From Rhizobium sp. NXC14 (GTDB lineage Bacteria > Pseudomonadota > Alphaproteobacteria > Rhizobiales > Rhizobiaceae), in the NCBI RefSeq assembly GCF_002117485.1, contig NZ_CP021030.1, forward strand, positions 4,194,001 to 4,258,000: a DNA stretch of 64,000 bases, in the 5' to 3' direction. Of the stretch, positions 41,126 to 49,935 are shown one piece after another; position 1 is the stretch's first letter, and each line of letters begins with the position of its first letter. The notes under the pieces are model-generated. The model was not told where the DNA came from, searched no databases, and was given only the letters and a program-made list of their open reading frames with translations. The translations under genes were made by a program, and so were the position numbers.

Positions 41126-41440
41126 ATGGCAGGGATTTTTCAAGCTATATTTCTAATCATCGATATGGCTTTGAACATTTATTGGTGGGTGATCATTTTC
41201 AGCGCCGTCTTCTCGTGGCTGTACGCATTTAACGTAATCAATTCGCACAACCAGTTCGTAAACCAGCTTGGCATGTTCTTCTATAATGCGACCGAGCCCG
41301 CTTTGCGGCCGATACGTCGGTTTCTACCCAATCTCGGTGGCATCGACATCTCGCCGATTATCCTGCTGTTGATCATCGTATTCATACAGGCAATCCTCAA
41401 CAATCCGATCAAGCCCTTCATTTACTCGCTGGTCGCTTGA
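41126..41440 (+). CDS. YggT family membrane protein
   Basis: A 104-residue inner-membrane protein with two clear helices (about 3-27 and 78-98). The family core is [20 protein letters not shown] then [17 protein letters not shown]. YggT proteins are linked to osmotic or division-related functions, but the activity is not established. Its stop overlaps the TTG start of the DUF167 gene (TTGA), which is the usual yggT-yggU pairing. Confidence 0.94.
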   Translation: MAGIFQAIFLIIDMALNIYWWVIIFSAVFSWLYAFNVINSHNQFVNQLGMFFYNATEPALRPIRRFLPNLGGIDISPIILLLIIVFIQAILNNPIKPFIYSLVA

Positions 41441-41748
41441 GCCCTCCCTGGAGATTTTCCGGCGATCATCTGCGCCTCGCCATTCGGCTGACGCCGAATG
41501 GCGGACGTGACGCGATCGATGGCATCGAAACGGATAGCGACGGCGAGACCCTGCTGAAGGCACGCGTCACATCGGTGCCCGAGAAGGGCAAGGCCAACAA
41601 GGCGCTGATCCTTCTGATCGCCCGGTCGCTGCGCATTCCGAAATCCAGCGTCAGCCTCGTCTCCGGCGAGACGGCGCGCAAAAAAATCCTCCGGATCGAG
41701 GGCGACCCGGAGGATTTGGTAAAAAAGCTCGAAGCGTTATTAGGCTGA
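41437..41748 (+). CDS. DUF167 family protein (YggU)
   Basis: A 103-residue protein of the DUF167/YggU family. It appears to start at a TTG that overlaps the yggT stop; no ATG is available in the conserved part. The block [13 protein letters not shown] then [18 protein letters not shown] matches the family. Function is unknown. It is convergent with ppa after 4 nt. Confidence 0.92.
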   Translation: MSPPWRFSGDHLRLAIRLTPNGGRDAIDGIETDSDGETLLKARVTSVPEKGKANKALILLIARSLRIPKSSVSLVSGETARKKILRIEGDPEDLVKKLEALLG

Positions 41749-41752
41749 GGGT

Positions 41753-42289
41753 TCAGCCCTTCGCCTTCTTGGCCCGCTCGACGGCCTCGATGATGAGCTG
41801 GCCGGCTTCCTTGGAATCGCCCCAGCCGAAGATCTTCACCCACTTGCCGGGCTCCAGATCCTTGTAGTGCTCGAAGAAATGCTCGATCTGCTTCAGCGTG
41901 ATCTCCGGAAGATCGGTAAAGTCCTTCACCTTCTCGTAGCGCAGCGTCAGCTTCGGCGACGGCACGGCAATGATCTTCTCGTCCTTGCCGGAATTGTCTT
42001 CCATCTTCAGGACACCGATCGGGCGCACATTGATGACGCAGCCCGGAACCAGCGGCCGGGTGCTGGCGATCAGCACGTCGATCGGGTCGCCGTCTTCAGA
42101 CAGGGTGTGCGGTACGAAACCGTAATTGCCCGGATAGGTCATCGGCGTATAGAGAAAACGATCGACGACCAGCGTGCCGGCCTCCTTGTCCATTTCATAC
42201 TTGATCGGATGACCGCCAACAGGAACCTCGACGATAACGTTGACGTCTTCAGGTGGATTGTTACCGATTGAAATGGCGTCGATGCGCAT
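41753..42289 (-). CDS. ppa: Inorganic pyrophosphatase
   Basis: A 178-residue family I soluble pyrophosphatase. The signature [10 protein letters not shown] with the metal-binding aspartates is present, as are NYGFVPHT and VKIFGWGDS. The start is the ATG of [20 protein letters not shown]. It hydrolyses pyrophosphate to pull biosynthetic reactions forward. Length is normal. It is a single-gene unit on the minus strand. Confidence 0.98.
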   Translation of the reverse strand: MRIDAISIGNNPPEDVNVIVEVPVGGHPIKYEMDKEAGTLVVDRFLYTPMTYPGNYGFVPHTLSEDGDPIDVLIASTRPLVPGCVINVRPIGVLKMEDNSGKDEKIIAVPSPKLTLRYEKVKDFTDLPEITLKQIEHFFEHYKDLEPGKWVKIFGWGDSKEAGQLIIEAVERAKKAKG

Positions 42290-42436
42290 AGGATACTCCC
42301 GCGGGGTTGAATTGCTCGAAGCCAGATAATCAGTTTCATCTCGCAACGCAACACGGCAGATCACCGATGCGTGATGACACCGGCGTGATGCCGCAAAAAC
42401 TTTGGAAGAGAGGCGTGCGACGCCCGAGCAGGCCGA

Positions 42437-42943
42437 TCAGTTCCAGATGAAACCGATCTTCTTCAACTGCTTGTGGTCGAAATTTTCCATACCTTCGCAG
42501 AAATCGGTCCCGCCGTGGTGGCGGTAGAAGCGGCTGGCGGCCTCGTTTTCCTCGAGGCACCAGACGACCAGGCCGTTGCACCCGAGCGACTTCAACAGCC
42601 GGCGCGCCTCGCCGAATAGCATGTGGCCGAGACCGATGCCCTGATATTCGGGGCGAAGATAAAGCTCGTAGATTTCGCCTTCCTGCGGCAGGGCGCGGGC
42701 ACGGTTGAGACCGAGCGTCGCATAACCGGCGACCGTCCCTGCCACATCAAGGACCAGCAATGTCGCAGGCCCGCGCGTGGCCTTGCGCCACCAGTTCTCG
42801 CCGCGACGCTCGATCATCTGCGTCAGCGCGCGATGCGGAATGATGCCTGCATAGGTATGTTGCCACGCGAGCCTGTGCGTTTCCGAAATGGCTCGGGCAT
42901 CGTGCGGTTCGGCCCGCCGGACATCGATCGACAACGTCTTCAT
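42437..42943 (-). CDS. GNAT family N-acetyltransferase
   Basis: A 168-residue acetyltransferase. The start MKTLSIDVRRAEPHDARAI (42943) is preferred to the longer frame, which reads through the CtrA-type site. The acetyl-CoA motif is LYLRPEYQGIGLGHMLF, followed by GLVVWCLEENEAASRFY near the C-terminus. The opening is like RimI/ribosomal-protein acetyltransferases, but the substrate is unknown. Its only upstream neighbour is the typA terminator. Confidence 0.92.
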   Translation of the reverse strand: MKTLSIDVRRAEPHDARAISETHRLAWQHTYAGIIPHRALTQMIERRGENWWRKATRGPATLLVLDVAGTVAGYATLGLNRARALPQEGEIYELYLRPEYQGIGLGHMLFGEARRLLKSLGCNGLVVWCLEENEAASRFYRHHGGTDFCEGMENFDHKQLKKIGFIWN

Positions 42944-43041
42944 AACGTTTACTCTGGTCCTGCCGCAGGCAATTAACCATATGCGGCGAGCGCATCGTGA
43001 TCGATTGCCCACAGACTTGATATGTGGACGACGGATAAAAT

Positions 43042-43057
43042 TTAACGCTTTTTTAAC
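43042..43057 (+). promoter_or_regulatory. CtrA-type binding site
   Basis: TTAA-CGCTTTT-TTAAC, a match to TTAA-N7-TTAAC, about 99 bp upstream of the GNAT gene start (42943) and 40 bp before the typA terminator. The right half extends to TTAACGATTG, as in the other two sites of this window. The GNAT gene is the only one whose promoter can be here. Confidence 0.5.
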
Positions 43058-43096
43058 GATTGTCACAAGTCGGAATCAGCGCAGCGCACAATAAAA

Positions 43097-43120
43097 AACC
43101 CCGGCTCGAAGGCCGGGGTT
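43097..43120 (-). terminator. Rho-independent terminator after typA
   Basis: A 9-bp stem (AACCCCGGC with GCCGGGGTT) and a 6-nt loop. On the minus strand, which is the direction of typA, the stem is followed by a run of six T. It lies 24 nt after the typA stop. Confidence 0.9.
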
Positions 43121-43143
43121 TGAAAGCGGTAACGACTGAGCTC

Positions 43144-44964
43144 TTAGAGAGCCGCCTTGGTCTTTTCGAACCGCTTGCGGTCGTTGGCGTCGAGATACAT
43201 CTTGCGCAGGCGAATGGATTTCGGCGTGACCTCGACCAGTTCGTCTTCCTGGATCCAGGAGAGCGCGCGCTCCAGAGTCATGCGGATCGGCGGGGTCAGC
43301 TTGACAGCTTCGTCCTTGCCGGCGGCGCGGATGTTGGTCAGCTTCTTGCCCTTCAGAACGTTGACCTCGAGGTCGTTGTCGCGGGTGTGAATGCCGATGA
43401 TCATGCCCATATAGACCTTTTCGCCGGCGTCGATGATCATCGGCCCGCGGTCTTCCAGGTTGAACAACGCGTAAGCAACGGCTTCACCGGCTTCGTTGGC
43501 GAGCAGCACGCCGTTGACGCGGCCGCCGATCTCACCCTTGTAGGGCTGGTAGCTGTGGAACAGGCGGTTCATGATCGCGGTACCGCGCGTATCCGTCAGC
43601 AGTTCCGACTGATAGCCGATCAGGCCGCGGGTCGGCGCGTAGAAAACCAGACGGACGCGGTTGCCGCCCGACGGGCGAAGCTCGACCATTTCGGCCTTGC
43701 GCTCCGACATCTTCTGCACAACGACGCCGGAATGCTCCTCGTCGACGTCGATCAGAACTTCCTCGATCGGCTCAAGAAGCTGGCCGCTCTCGTCCTTGTG
43801 CATGACGACGCGCGGACGCGAAACGGCAAGCTCGAAGCCTTCGCGGCGCATGTTTTCGATCAGAACGGCGAGCTGAAGTTCGCCACGGCCGGAGACGAAG
43901 AACGAGTCCTTGTCGGCGCTTTCCTCGATCTTCAGGGCAACGTTGCCTTCGGCTTCCTTGAACAGGCGGTCGCGGATGACGCGAGAGGTCACCTTGTCGC
44001 CTTCGGTGCCGGCAAGCGGTGAGTCGTTGACGATGAACGACATGGTGACGGTCGGCGGATCGATCGGCTGTGCCTTCAGGGCTTCCGTCACGGACGGATC
44101 GCAAAAGGTGTCGGCGACGGTGCCCTTGGAAAGGCCGGCGATGGCGACGATATCGCCCGCATGCGCTTCTTCGATCGGCTGACGCTCGATGCCGCGGAAG
44201 GCGAGAATCTTGGAAATGCGGCCCTGCTCGATGAGCTTGCCATCCTGACCGAGAACCTTGACGGCCTGGTTCGGCTTGATCGAGCCGGAGGCGATACGGC
44301 CGGTGATGATGCGACCGAGGAAGTTGTTGGCCTCGAGGATGGTGCCGATCATCCGGAACGGACCTTCTTCGACCTTCGGCTCGGGCACGTGCTTCACGAC
44401 GAGGTCGAGCAGCGGCGCGAGACCTTCGTCGCTCGGGCCTGCCGGATCGTAGTTCATCCAGCCGGCGCGGCCGGAACCGTAAAGGATCGGGAAGTCCAGC
44501 TGCTCGTCGGTCGCATCAAGCGCCGCGAAAAGGTCGAAAACCTCGTTGACCACTTCATCGGCGCGCGCATCGGGACGGTCGATCTTGTTGATCGCAACGA
44601 TCGGACGCAGACCGACCTTGAGGGCCTTGCCGACGACGAACTTGGTCTGCGGCATCGGGCCCTCGGCAGCGTCCACGAGAACGATCGCACCGTCCACCAT
44701 CGACAGAATGCGCTCGACTTCACCGCCGAAATCTGCGTGGCCGGGCGTGTCGACGATGTTGATGCGCGTGTCCTTCCATTCGATGGAAGTCGCCTTGGCG
44801 AGAATGGTGATGCCGCGCTCTTTTTCGATGTCGTTGGAATCCATCACGCGTTCCATGACGCGCTGGTTCTCGCGGAAGGAGCCGGACTGTTTCAGAAGCT
44901 CGTCAACGAGAGTGGTCTTGCCATGGTCAACGTGCGCGATGATCGCGATGTTGCGAAGTGCCAT
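43144..44964 (-). CDS. typA: Translational GTPase TypA/BipA
   Basis: A 606-residue ribosome-binding GTPase of the EF-G family. G1 is AHVDHGKT (10-17), G3 is DTPGHADF and G4 is NKIDR. EF-G-like domains II, III and V follow, and the C-terminal domain with GEKVYMGMIIGIH then DLEVNVLKGKKLTN is specific to BipA. It acts in 50S assembly and stress or low-temperature growth. It is a single-gene unit with its own terminator. Confidence 0.98.
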   Translation of the reverse strand: MALRNIAIIAHVDHGKTTLVDELLKQSGSFRENQRVMERVMDSNDIEKERGITILAKATSIEWKDTRINIVDTPGHADFGGEVERILSMVDGAIVLVDAAEGPMPQTKFVVGKALKVGLRPIVAINKIDRPDARADEVVNEVFDLFAALDATDEQLDFPILYGSGRAGWMNYDPAGPSDEGLAPLLDLVVKHVPEPKVEEGPFRMIGTILEANNFLGRIITGRIASGSIKPNQAVKVLGQDGKLIEQGRISKILAFRGIERQPIEEAHAGDIVAIAGLSKGTVADTFCDPSVTEALKAQPIDPPTVTMSFIVNDSPLAGTEGDKVTSRVIRDRLFKEAEGNVALKIEESADKDSFFVSGRGELQLAVLIENMRREGFELAVSRPRVVMHKDESGQLLEPIEEVLIDVDEEHSGVVVQKMSERKAEMVELRPSGGNRVRLVFYAPTRGLIGYQSELLTDTRGTAIMNRLFHSYQPYKGEIGGRVNGVLLANEAGEAVAYALFNLEDRGPMIIDAGEKVYMGMIIGIHTRDNDLEVNVLKGKKLTNIRAAGKDEAVKLTPPIRMTLERALSWIQEDELVEVTPKSIRLRKMYLDANDRKRFEKTKAAL

Positions 44965-45075
44965 ATGTCATAATCTCTGAGGCTGGGGCGCTACGCCAAG
45001 TGGACGCGCCATTTACGTTTGGCGCGCTCTTACCGGTTTTTTCGCGATTGCGAAAGGGGGTCGCGCGCGAAAGCT

Positions 45076-45099
45076 GCGGCATGGCTGCCGCCATGCCGC
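45076..45099 (-). terminator. GC-rich hairpin between the M3 peptidase and typA
   Basis: Perfect 10-bp stem GCGGCATGGC / GCCATGCCGC with a 4-nt loop, 24 nt beyond the stop of the M3 peptidase gene in its reading direction. Only a weak pyrimidine tract (CTTTC) follows, so termination may be inefficient or Rho-assisted. Confidence 0.5.
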
Positions 45100-45123
45100 T
45101 CGCTTCTCTGTCATCAAACTGTC

Positions 45124-47211
45124 TTAAGCGTCGCTGCCTGTCAATTCCTCGAAGGTGGCGAGTCCCTTTTTGACCAGCATAGCATCCGGCCTCGGCAGCT
45201 TGCCGCGGAAGCCCTTATAGGCATCCTCGGGATCAACTGAGCCGCCGGTGGAATAGATATTCTCCTTGAGCTTGCGCGCCATCTCGCCGTTGAAGGCGTC
45301 TCCCGTCTCCTCGAAGGCGGCAAAGGCATCGGCGTCGAGAACTTCCGACCACATGTAGGAATAATAGCCGGCCGAATAACCGCCGGAGAAGATGTGCTGG
45401 AAGTGCGGTGTGGCATGGCGCATGACGATCGACTTCGGCATGCCGATCTCGGCCAGCACCTCCGCCTGCACCGCCATCGGATCGTCAACCGCTTCGCGCG
45501 TATGAAACGCCATATCGACAAGCGCCGACGAGGTGAATTCGACGGTATTGAAGCCGGCATTGAAGGTGCGGGCCGCCAGCACCTTGTCGAGCAGCGCCTG
45601 TGGCATCGGCTCGCCTGTCTCGAAATGCACGGCGTATTCCTTGAGGATGGCTGGAACAGTCAGCCAGTGCTCATAAAGCTGCGAGGGCAACTCCACGAAA
45701 TCGCGCGAGACGCCGGTGCCGGAAACCGAGGGATAGGTGACGTTTGAAAGCATGCCGTGAAGCGCATGGCCGAATTCATGAAACAGCGTGCGGGCATCGT
45801 CGAGCGACAGCAGCGCCGGCTTGCCTTCAGCGGGTTTGGCGAAATTGCAGACATTGTAGATGATCGGCAATTCGCCCCGGCGGCCGTTCTTCAGTTGCAG
45901 CTTGTGCTGCGATTGCAGCGAGCTCATCCAGGCGCCTGAGCGTTTCGAGCTGCGGGCGAAATAATCGCCGAGGAAAAGGGCGACCAGTCTGTCGTCCCGA
46001 TCCCTGATTTCGAACACTCTGACGTCGGGGTGATAAGCCGCGACACCCTTCTTCTCGACCGCGCGGATGCCGAACAGCCGGCCAGCCACGTCGAAGCAGG
46101 CGTCGATGATCTTTTCGAGCTGCAGGTAGGGCTTGAGCTCGGCCTCGGAAAAATCGAACTTCCGCGCCCGGATCTTTTCGGCGTAGTGGCGCCAGTCCCA
46201 CGGCATCACCTCATGGTTCCGCCCCTCCTCGGCGATTAGTGCCGCGATGTCGAGCTCTTCCTCGCCGGCGCGTTTCACCGCCCGCGCCCAGACGGCCCTC
46301 AGCAGGTCGTTCACCGCATCGGCCGTCTTGGCCATCGTGTTGTCGAGCTTCAGCTCAGCGAAATTCCCGTAGCCGAGCAGCTTCGCCACCTCGTGGCGCA
46401 GGGCCAGCGTTTCCTTGATGACGCCGCGATTGTCCGTCTCCCCGCCGTTTGCGCCGCGCGCCACCCATGCCTTGAAAGCCTGTTCGCGCAGATCCCGGCG
46501 CTCCGAAAAGGTCAGGAACGGCTCGATGATCGAGCGCGACAGCGTTACCGCATATTTGCCCTCCTCGCCGCGTTCACGCGCCGCCGCTGCCATCGCGTCG
46601 CGCAGGAATTCCGGCAGCCCGTCGAGCTCTGCACCCTCGGATAGCATCAGCGCCCAGGCCTTCTCGTCGGCCAGCACGTTCTGGCCGAACTGCGTGCCGA
46701 GACCCGCGAGCTTTTCGTTGATCGCCGCAAGTTTCTCCTGCTCGGGCTTTTCGAGCTTTGCGCCGGACTTGACGAAGCCTTTCCAATGGCGTTCCAGCAC
46801 CCGCGTCTGCTCCAGCGTCAGGCCGAGGCTCGCGCGGTTCTCCCAAAGCGTATCGATGCGTGCAAAGAGTGCGGCATTCATCCCGATCTTCGAATAGTGC
46901 CGTGACATCTTCGGCGAAATCTCCCGCTCGAGCGCCTGGATGACTTCGTTGGTATGTGCGCCCGCCTTGTTCCAGAACAGCGCCGAAACGCGCGACAGTG
47001 CATCGCCGGCGATCTCCAGCGCCACCACCGTATTGTCGAATGTCGGCGCATCGCTATTTCCGGCAATCTCATCGATCTCCTGTTCATGCGCGGCGAGCGC
47101 CGCGTCGAAAGCGGCAGAAAAATCGCCATCATCGATGGCATCGAAACGTGGCAGACCGTGGAGAGCGTCCCAGTTGACGAGCGCCGGATTGAAATCATGG
47201 GGAGAAGCCAT
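45124..47211 (-). CDS. M3 family oligopeptidase (OpdA/Dcp-like)
   Basis: A 695-residue zinc metallopeptidase. The zinc site is HEFGHALHG with H478 as first ligand, and the downstream glutamate ligand is near VELPSQLYEHW. The N-terminal two-thirds is the helical lid of thimet/neurolysin-type enzymes. It degrades short cytoplasmic peptides, including signal peptides. The ATG at 47211 has AAAGGA upstream; the longer frame is ignored. Whether it is PrlC (OpdA) or Dcp is not settled. Confidence 0.93.
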   Translation of the reverse strand: MASPHDFNPALVNWDALHGLPRFDAIDDGDFSAAFDAALAAHEQEIDEIAGNSDAPTFDNTVVALEIAGDALSRVSALFWNKAGAHTNEVIQALEREISPKMSRHYSKIGMNAALFARIDTLWENRASLGLTLEQTRVLERHWKGFVKSGAKLEKPEQEKLAAINEKLAGLGTQFGQNVLADEKAWALMLSEGAELDGLPEFLRDAMAAAARERGEEGKYAVTLSRSIIEPFLTFSERRDLREQAFKAWVARGANGGETDNRGVIKETLALRHEVAKLLGYGNFAELKLDNTMAKTADAVNDLLRAVWARAVKRAGEEELDIAALIAEEGRNHEVMPWDWRHYAEKIRARKFDFSEAELKPYLQLEKIIDACFDVAGRLFGIRAVEKKGVAAYHPDVRVFEIRDRDDRLVALFLGDYFARSSKRSGAWMSSLQSQHKLQLKNGRRGELPIIYNVCNFAKPAEGKPALLSLDDARTLFHEFGHALHGMLSNVTYPSVSGTGVSRDFVELPSQLYEHWLTVPAILKEYAVHFETGEPMPQALLDKVLAARTFNAGFNTVEFTSSALVDMAFHTREAVDDPMAVQAEVLAEIGMPKSIVMRHATPHFQHIFSGGYSAGYYSYMWSEVLDADAFAAFEETGDAFNGEMARKLKENIYSTGGSVDPEDAYKGFRGKLPRPDAMLVKKGLATFEELTGSDA

Positions 47212-47357
47212 CGGAGAATTCCTTTTGGTATGCGAACGGATGGTCAATATAGGAGAGCCGCCACAGAATTGGTATGTCGCCGCGTTAGGCGTTTGCCTCG
47301 TCGGGCGATCTGACGCAGGTCAGCCAAAGCCGGGACACAAGATTTGACAATTGGAAA

Positions 47358-47373
47358 TTAACTATTTGTTAAC
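47358..47373 (+). promoter_or_regulatory. CtrA-type binding site
   Basis: TTAA-CTATTTG-TTAAC, a match to TTAA-N7-TTAAC, 64 nt before the ATG of the small protein at 47438. That distance suits a site over the -35 region of its promoter. It is also about 147 bp from the divergent M3 peptidase start. The right half continues as CGATTG, as in the other two sites. Confidence 0.6.
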
Positions 47374-47437
47374 GATTGACGCGAATCACCCACAGGCGCT
47401 AGTTTCCCGATGATCTTCCTGCCAGGGGACATGCGCC

Positions 47438-47869
47438 ATGGAAATTTTTTCCCTGCGGTCTTCTCAGAGTTTGCTATTTAAAAACAACCCTAATAACGCA
47501 AGAAATTCGAAGACTGCCGATATTCAAATCGAGACCAAGGCTCCGGCCCCGGTTTCGTTCCAGCTCGAAGATAATCTCGACGAGGGGCCGGATTTCACCG
47601 CCGTCAGCCCTGGCGAGCTGCGCAACTACGCCCGCCAAAGCTTCGATAGCGGCCTGATCGATCAGAACACTTACGCCGCGATCTCCGAACCATTGCCGAT
47701 GCATGCGATCGATCCACTGGGCAATATCATCGATCTCTCCAGCGTCACCGACGGCACGAGTTTCAATTTCCTCGATTATTACAAGAATCAGCTGCAGGTC
47801 GCCATGTCGATCGGCGATCCTCATGAAGTCCAGACGCTAAAGTCGATCGTCACTTTCCTGAACGGCTGA
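47438..47869 (+). CDS. Small hypothetical protein under a CtrA-type site
   Basis: A 143-residue soluble protein with no signal peptide or membrane helix. The N-terminus is basic and asparagine-rich (FKNNPNNARNSKTADIQIETK); the remainder is acidic with SPGELRNYARQSFDSGLID then QNTYAAISEPLPM, and a C-terminal helix (VQTLKSIVTFLNG). The segment with LRNYARQSFDSGLID resembles short helical modules in flagellar or cell-cycle proteins of rhizobia, but I cannot name a family. A GC-rich hairpin follows. Confidence 0.8.
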   Translation: MEIFSLRSSQSLLFKNNPNNARNSKTADIQIETKAPAPVSFQLEDNLDEGPDFTAVSPGELRNYARQSFDSGLIDQNTYAAISEPLPMHAIDPLGNIIDLSSVTDGTSFNFLDYYKNQLQVAMSIGDPHEVQTLKSIVTFLNG

Positions 47870-47875
47870 GCGAAT

Positions 47876-47898
47876 GCGCCTCGCATGAAATGAGGCGC
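47876..47898. terminator. Hairpin between convergent genes
   Basis: GCGCCTC and GAGGCGC form a 7-bp stem around a 9-nt loop, between the stops of the CtrA-site gene (47869) and the LysE gene (47900). The T-run is weak on both strands, so this is at best a modest bidirectional terminator. Confidence 0.45.
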
Positions 47899-47899
47899 T

Positions 47900-48541
47900 T
47901 CAAGCCTTGCGCCAGCCGATGAGGCCGGGCGTTGCATGCCATAGCGCCTGGGCGGCAAAGCCCATGAACAGTACGCCGGACGAGCGCACGATCAGCCGCT
48001 CATGCGCGCGATAGAAACGGCGCACCGCCCCCGCCCCGATGATGCCGATCAGAATGACGTCGGCTGTCACGAAACCCAGGAAGGACACAACGAGAAGCAT
48101 CGGAAGCGCCTCGAAATCGAGCGCGCCGGCCGAGCCCGCGACCAGCGCCGTGAAGGTAGCAAGCGCCACTGGATAACCCTTGGGGTTGGTGACGCCGAAA
48201 ATCAGGCCACGCCGGAACGGCCGCTCGACCATAACAAGCGCCTGCCCGTCCGGTTTCGGTTTGGCGTTGACTGCGCCCCAACCGATCCAGGCGAGGTAGA
48301 AACCGCAGGCGAGCCCGAGCAGATCGAAGACGAAGGTCCCGATCGTCTTCGCCCCGACGATCGCAATCAGCGCCAGCGACGACCAAATGAGATCCCCGAC
48401 CAGATGCCCCATCATGAACAAGGCCCCGGCCTTGCGCCCCTGACCGGCGCCGATGCCGAGCAGTTGCAGGAAGGCGGGTCCCGGAATGAGCACATAGAAC
48501 AGCGCCGCCAGAAAGGCGCCGAAGAGCAGGGAGTGCGTCAT
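47900..48541 (-). CDS. LysE family amino acid exporter
   Basis: A 213-residue inner-membrane protein with six predicted helices. The family features are the N-terminal AALFYVLIPGPAFLQLLGIG, GHLVGDLIWS, and the central FGVTNPKGYPVALATF (the NPK block). LysE/RhtB proteins export amino acids or related metabolites; the substrate is unknown. A monocistronic unit; the next gene on this strand is the cupin about 260 bp away. Confidence 0.92.
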   Translation of the reverse strand: MTHSLLFGAFLAALFYVLIPGPAFLQLLGIGAGQGRKAGALFMMGHLVGDLIWSSLALIAIVGAKTIGTFVFDLLGLACGFYLAWIGWGAVNAKPKPDGQALVMVERPFRRGLIFGVTNPKGYPVALATFTALVAGSAGALDFEALPMLLVVSFLGFVTADVILIGIIGAGAVRRFYRAHERLIVRSSGVLFMGFAAQALWHATPGLIGWRKA

Positions 48542-48798
48542 GGGGATGCTCCGGAGAATGATCGCAGCAGACTAAGCGATGGCAGGCATCCGTCAAGGGC
48601 AATAACATGGCCATAAAAAAGTCAGAGCAGTTCTGCGCTTCCGTGAAAAGCTGAACCGCTCTAATCGCAATCTGCCTGTCGACATCACCTTCAGATTGGC
48701 GTCGGCCGGGTTCGAGCCCGCCGCCGCGTGCGAGGCACTTCCACAACGGGTCGTTGTCGATTGGGAGGGCGACGGATGTGCCGTCGCCCGACCATCCA
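48542..48798. other. Intergenic region without a credible gene
   Basis: About 257 bp between LysE and the cupin gene. All frames are open in places, but the translations have no family character (for example a short plus-strand frame with MASAGFEPAA). A stretch GCCGGGTTCGAGCCCGCC resembles a tRNA T-arm, but no acceptor or anticodon arm can be found, so I do not call a tRNA. A dispersed rhizobial intergenic repeat is possible. Confidence 0.5.
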
Positions 48799-49257
48799 TC
48801 AGGTGCCCAGGACTTCGATTCCGTGCCTGTGGCACGCCGCCAATACCGCGCCGATTTCCTCCGCCGAAGGGGGGCCATCTGGCGGGACTTCGCTCTGGCC
48901 GACGTAGCGAAAGAAGTGGCTCATCGAGTCTTCCACGACGGCGATCATCTGTGCGGGGAGGCTTCCGGTATTGGCATAATTGTGCGGCTGGAAGGAGCGT
49001 AGGGTGAGAACGTCGCCGGGCCGTGCGACCATTTGTGAGGGAGGTACGCTGTCGAACACCGTGAAGGTGATCTCGCCGCTCAGAACCCGGAATATCTCCA
49101 CGGATTCGTGCTTATGCGGCGGCGTACCTGAACCGGGGGGCACGGTCACCTCCAGGATGGACAAACCCTTCTCCGGCACTTCGCCCATGAACTGCACCTT
49201 GTCGCGAATGACCCAAAGGGCGTCCGCGGTGTCGTGTGTCTTGAATGCTTGATCCAT
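48799..49257 (-). CDS. Cupin domain protein
   Basis: A 152-residue single-cupin protein. The first cupin motif is GTPPHKHESVEIFRVLSGE, with an HxH plus glutamate metal site, and the second is DVLTLRSFQPHNYANTG with a further histidine. The start is the second of two adjacent ATG codons (49257), with GGAG 6 nt upstream. It lies just after a TetR gene on the same strand, so it is probably the target of that regulator. The substrate is not known. Confidence 0.88.
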   Translation of the reverse strand: MDQAFKTHDTADALWVIRDKVQFMGEVPEKGLSILEVTVPPGSGTPPHKHESVEIFRVLSGEITFTVFDSVPPSQMVARPGDVLTLRSFQPHNYANTGSLPAQMIAVVEDSMSHFFRYVGQSEVPPDGPPSAEEIGAVLAACHRHGIEVLGT

Positions 49258-49299
49258 CATCGTCTCCATCGTTAAGCCGGCTCTCGCCAGCATGTGTGA

Positions 49300-49902
49300 T
49301 CAGTTCTCGTCGGTCTCGGCAGCCTTCAACAGCGCCTGCATCGCCCAGGATGCGGCCTGTCCCGCGTCCTTCCCGGTCAATCCGCCGTAGTCCTTAAGCG
49401 TTTCCCAGGCGCTGGCGCTGTAGAGAAGGTGGAAGAGCGCCTCGACCTTGCGGGCGCTCTTGGAATTTACATCCAGATTGGCGTCTTCGAGGCACGTCCG
49501 GAACGCGATGCGCCGTGCCTTGACCGTCCGCATCCGCATGGCGTGACCCGTGGGCGTATGTAGGCTGGCGCGAATGATGCCTTCGTTCTTGTCGAACTGC
49601 GGAAAGGCGTCGAGGGGCGAGCGAAGAAGCTCCTCGAGGGTCGTTGGAAGGGCCGCCGCATTCATACTCTGGTTAATGTAGACCCAGAAGGCGTCGAACA
49701 GCGCTTCCTTCGTTGCAAAATGCCGAAACACCGTTCGCCTCTCGACCCCGGCAGACCGCGCAACATCGTCCATGGAAATGTCCGCGAACGCATTGCCGTT
49801 GAGAAGGTCTGAGGTGGCGCGCAGGATGCGCTCCCGTGTTTCCTGGGCCTGCGATTCCCGTAAGGGGGAACTGTACTTTCGAGTGGGAGCCTGTTGGGAC
49901 AT
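49300..49902 (-). CDS. TetR family transcriptional regulator
   Basis: A 200-residue regulator. The N-terminal helix-turn-helix is RILRATSDLLNGNAFADISM then DDVARSAGVERRTVFRHFAT, with the typical KEALFDAFW that follows. The C-terminal ligand domain is not specific. The ATG at 49902 is preferred to the one four codons earlier because GAGA lies at the right distance. A palindrome (49925-49935) stands 23 nt upstream, consistent with autoregulation. The cupin gene follows after 42 nt. Confidence 0.92.
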   Translation of the reverse strand: MSQQAPTRKYSSPLRESQAQETRERILRATSDLLNGNAFADISMDDVARSAGVERRTVFRHFATKEALFDAFWVYINQSMNAAALPTTLEELLRSPLDAFPQFDKNEGIIRASLHTPTGHAMRMRTVKARRIAFRTCLEDANLDVNSKSARKVEALFHLLYSASAWETLKDYGGLTGKDAGQAASWAMQALLKAAETDEN

Positions 49903-49924
49903 TATGTCTCTCATGATGTTTTAA

Positions 49925-49935
49925 TGTAACTTACA
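49925..49935. promoter_or_regulatory. Palindrome upstream of the TetR gene, candidate operator
   Basis: TGTAA-C-TTACA is a perfect 5+1+5 palindrome 23 nt before the chosen TetR start. Its position and size fit an autoregulatory TetR site, though it is short. Confidence 0.5.

Noticed and set aside
48700..48730. Complete tRNA gene
   Set aside because: Only a T-arm-like string is visible; anticodon, D-arm and acceptor stem are absent.
48696..49007. Plus-strand ORF beginning MASAGFEPAA
   Set aside because: It overlaps the cupin gene antisense, has no family character and looks like chance open frame in GC-rich DNA.
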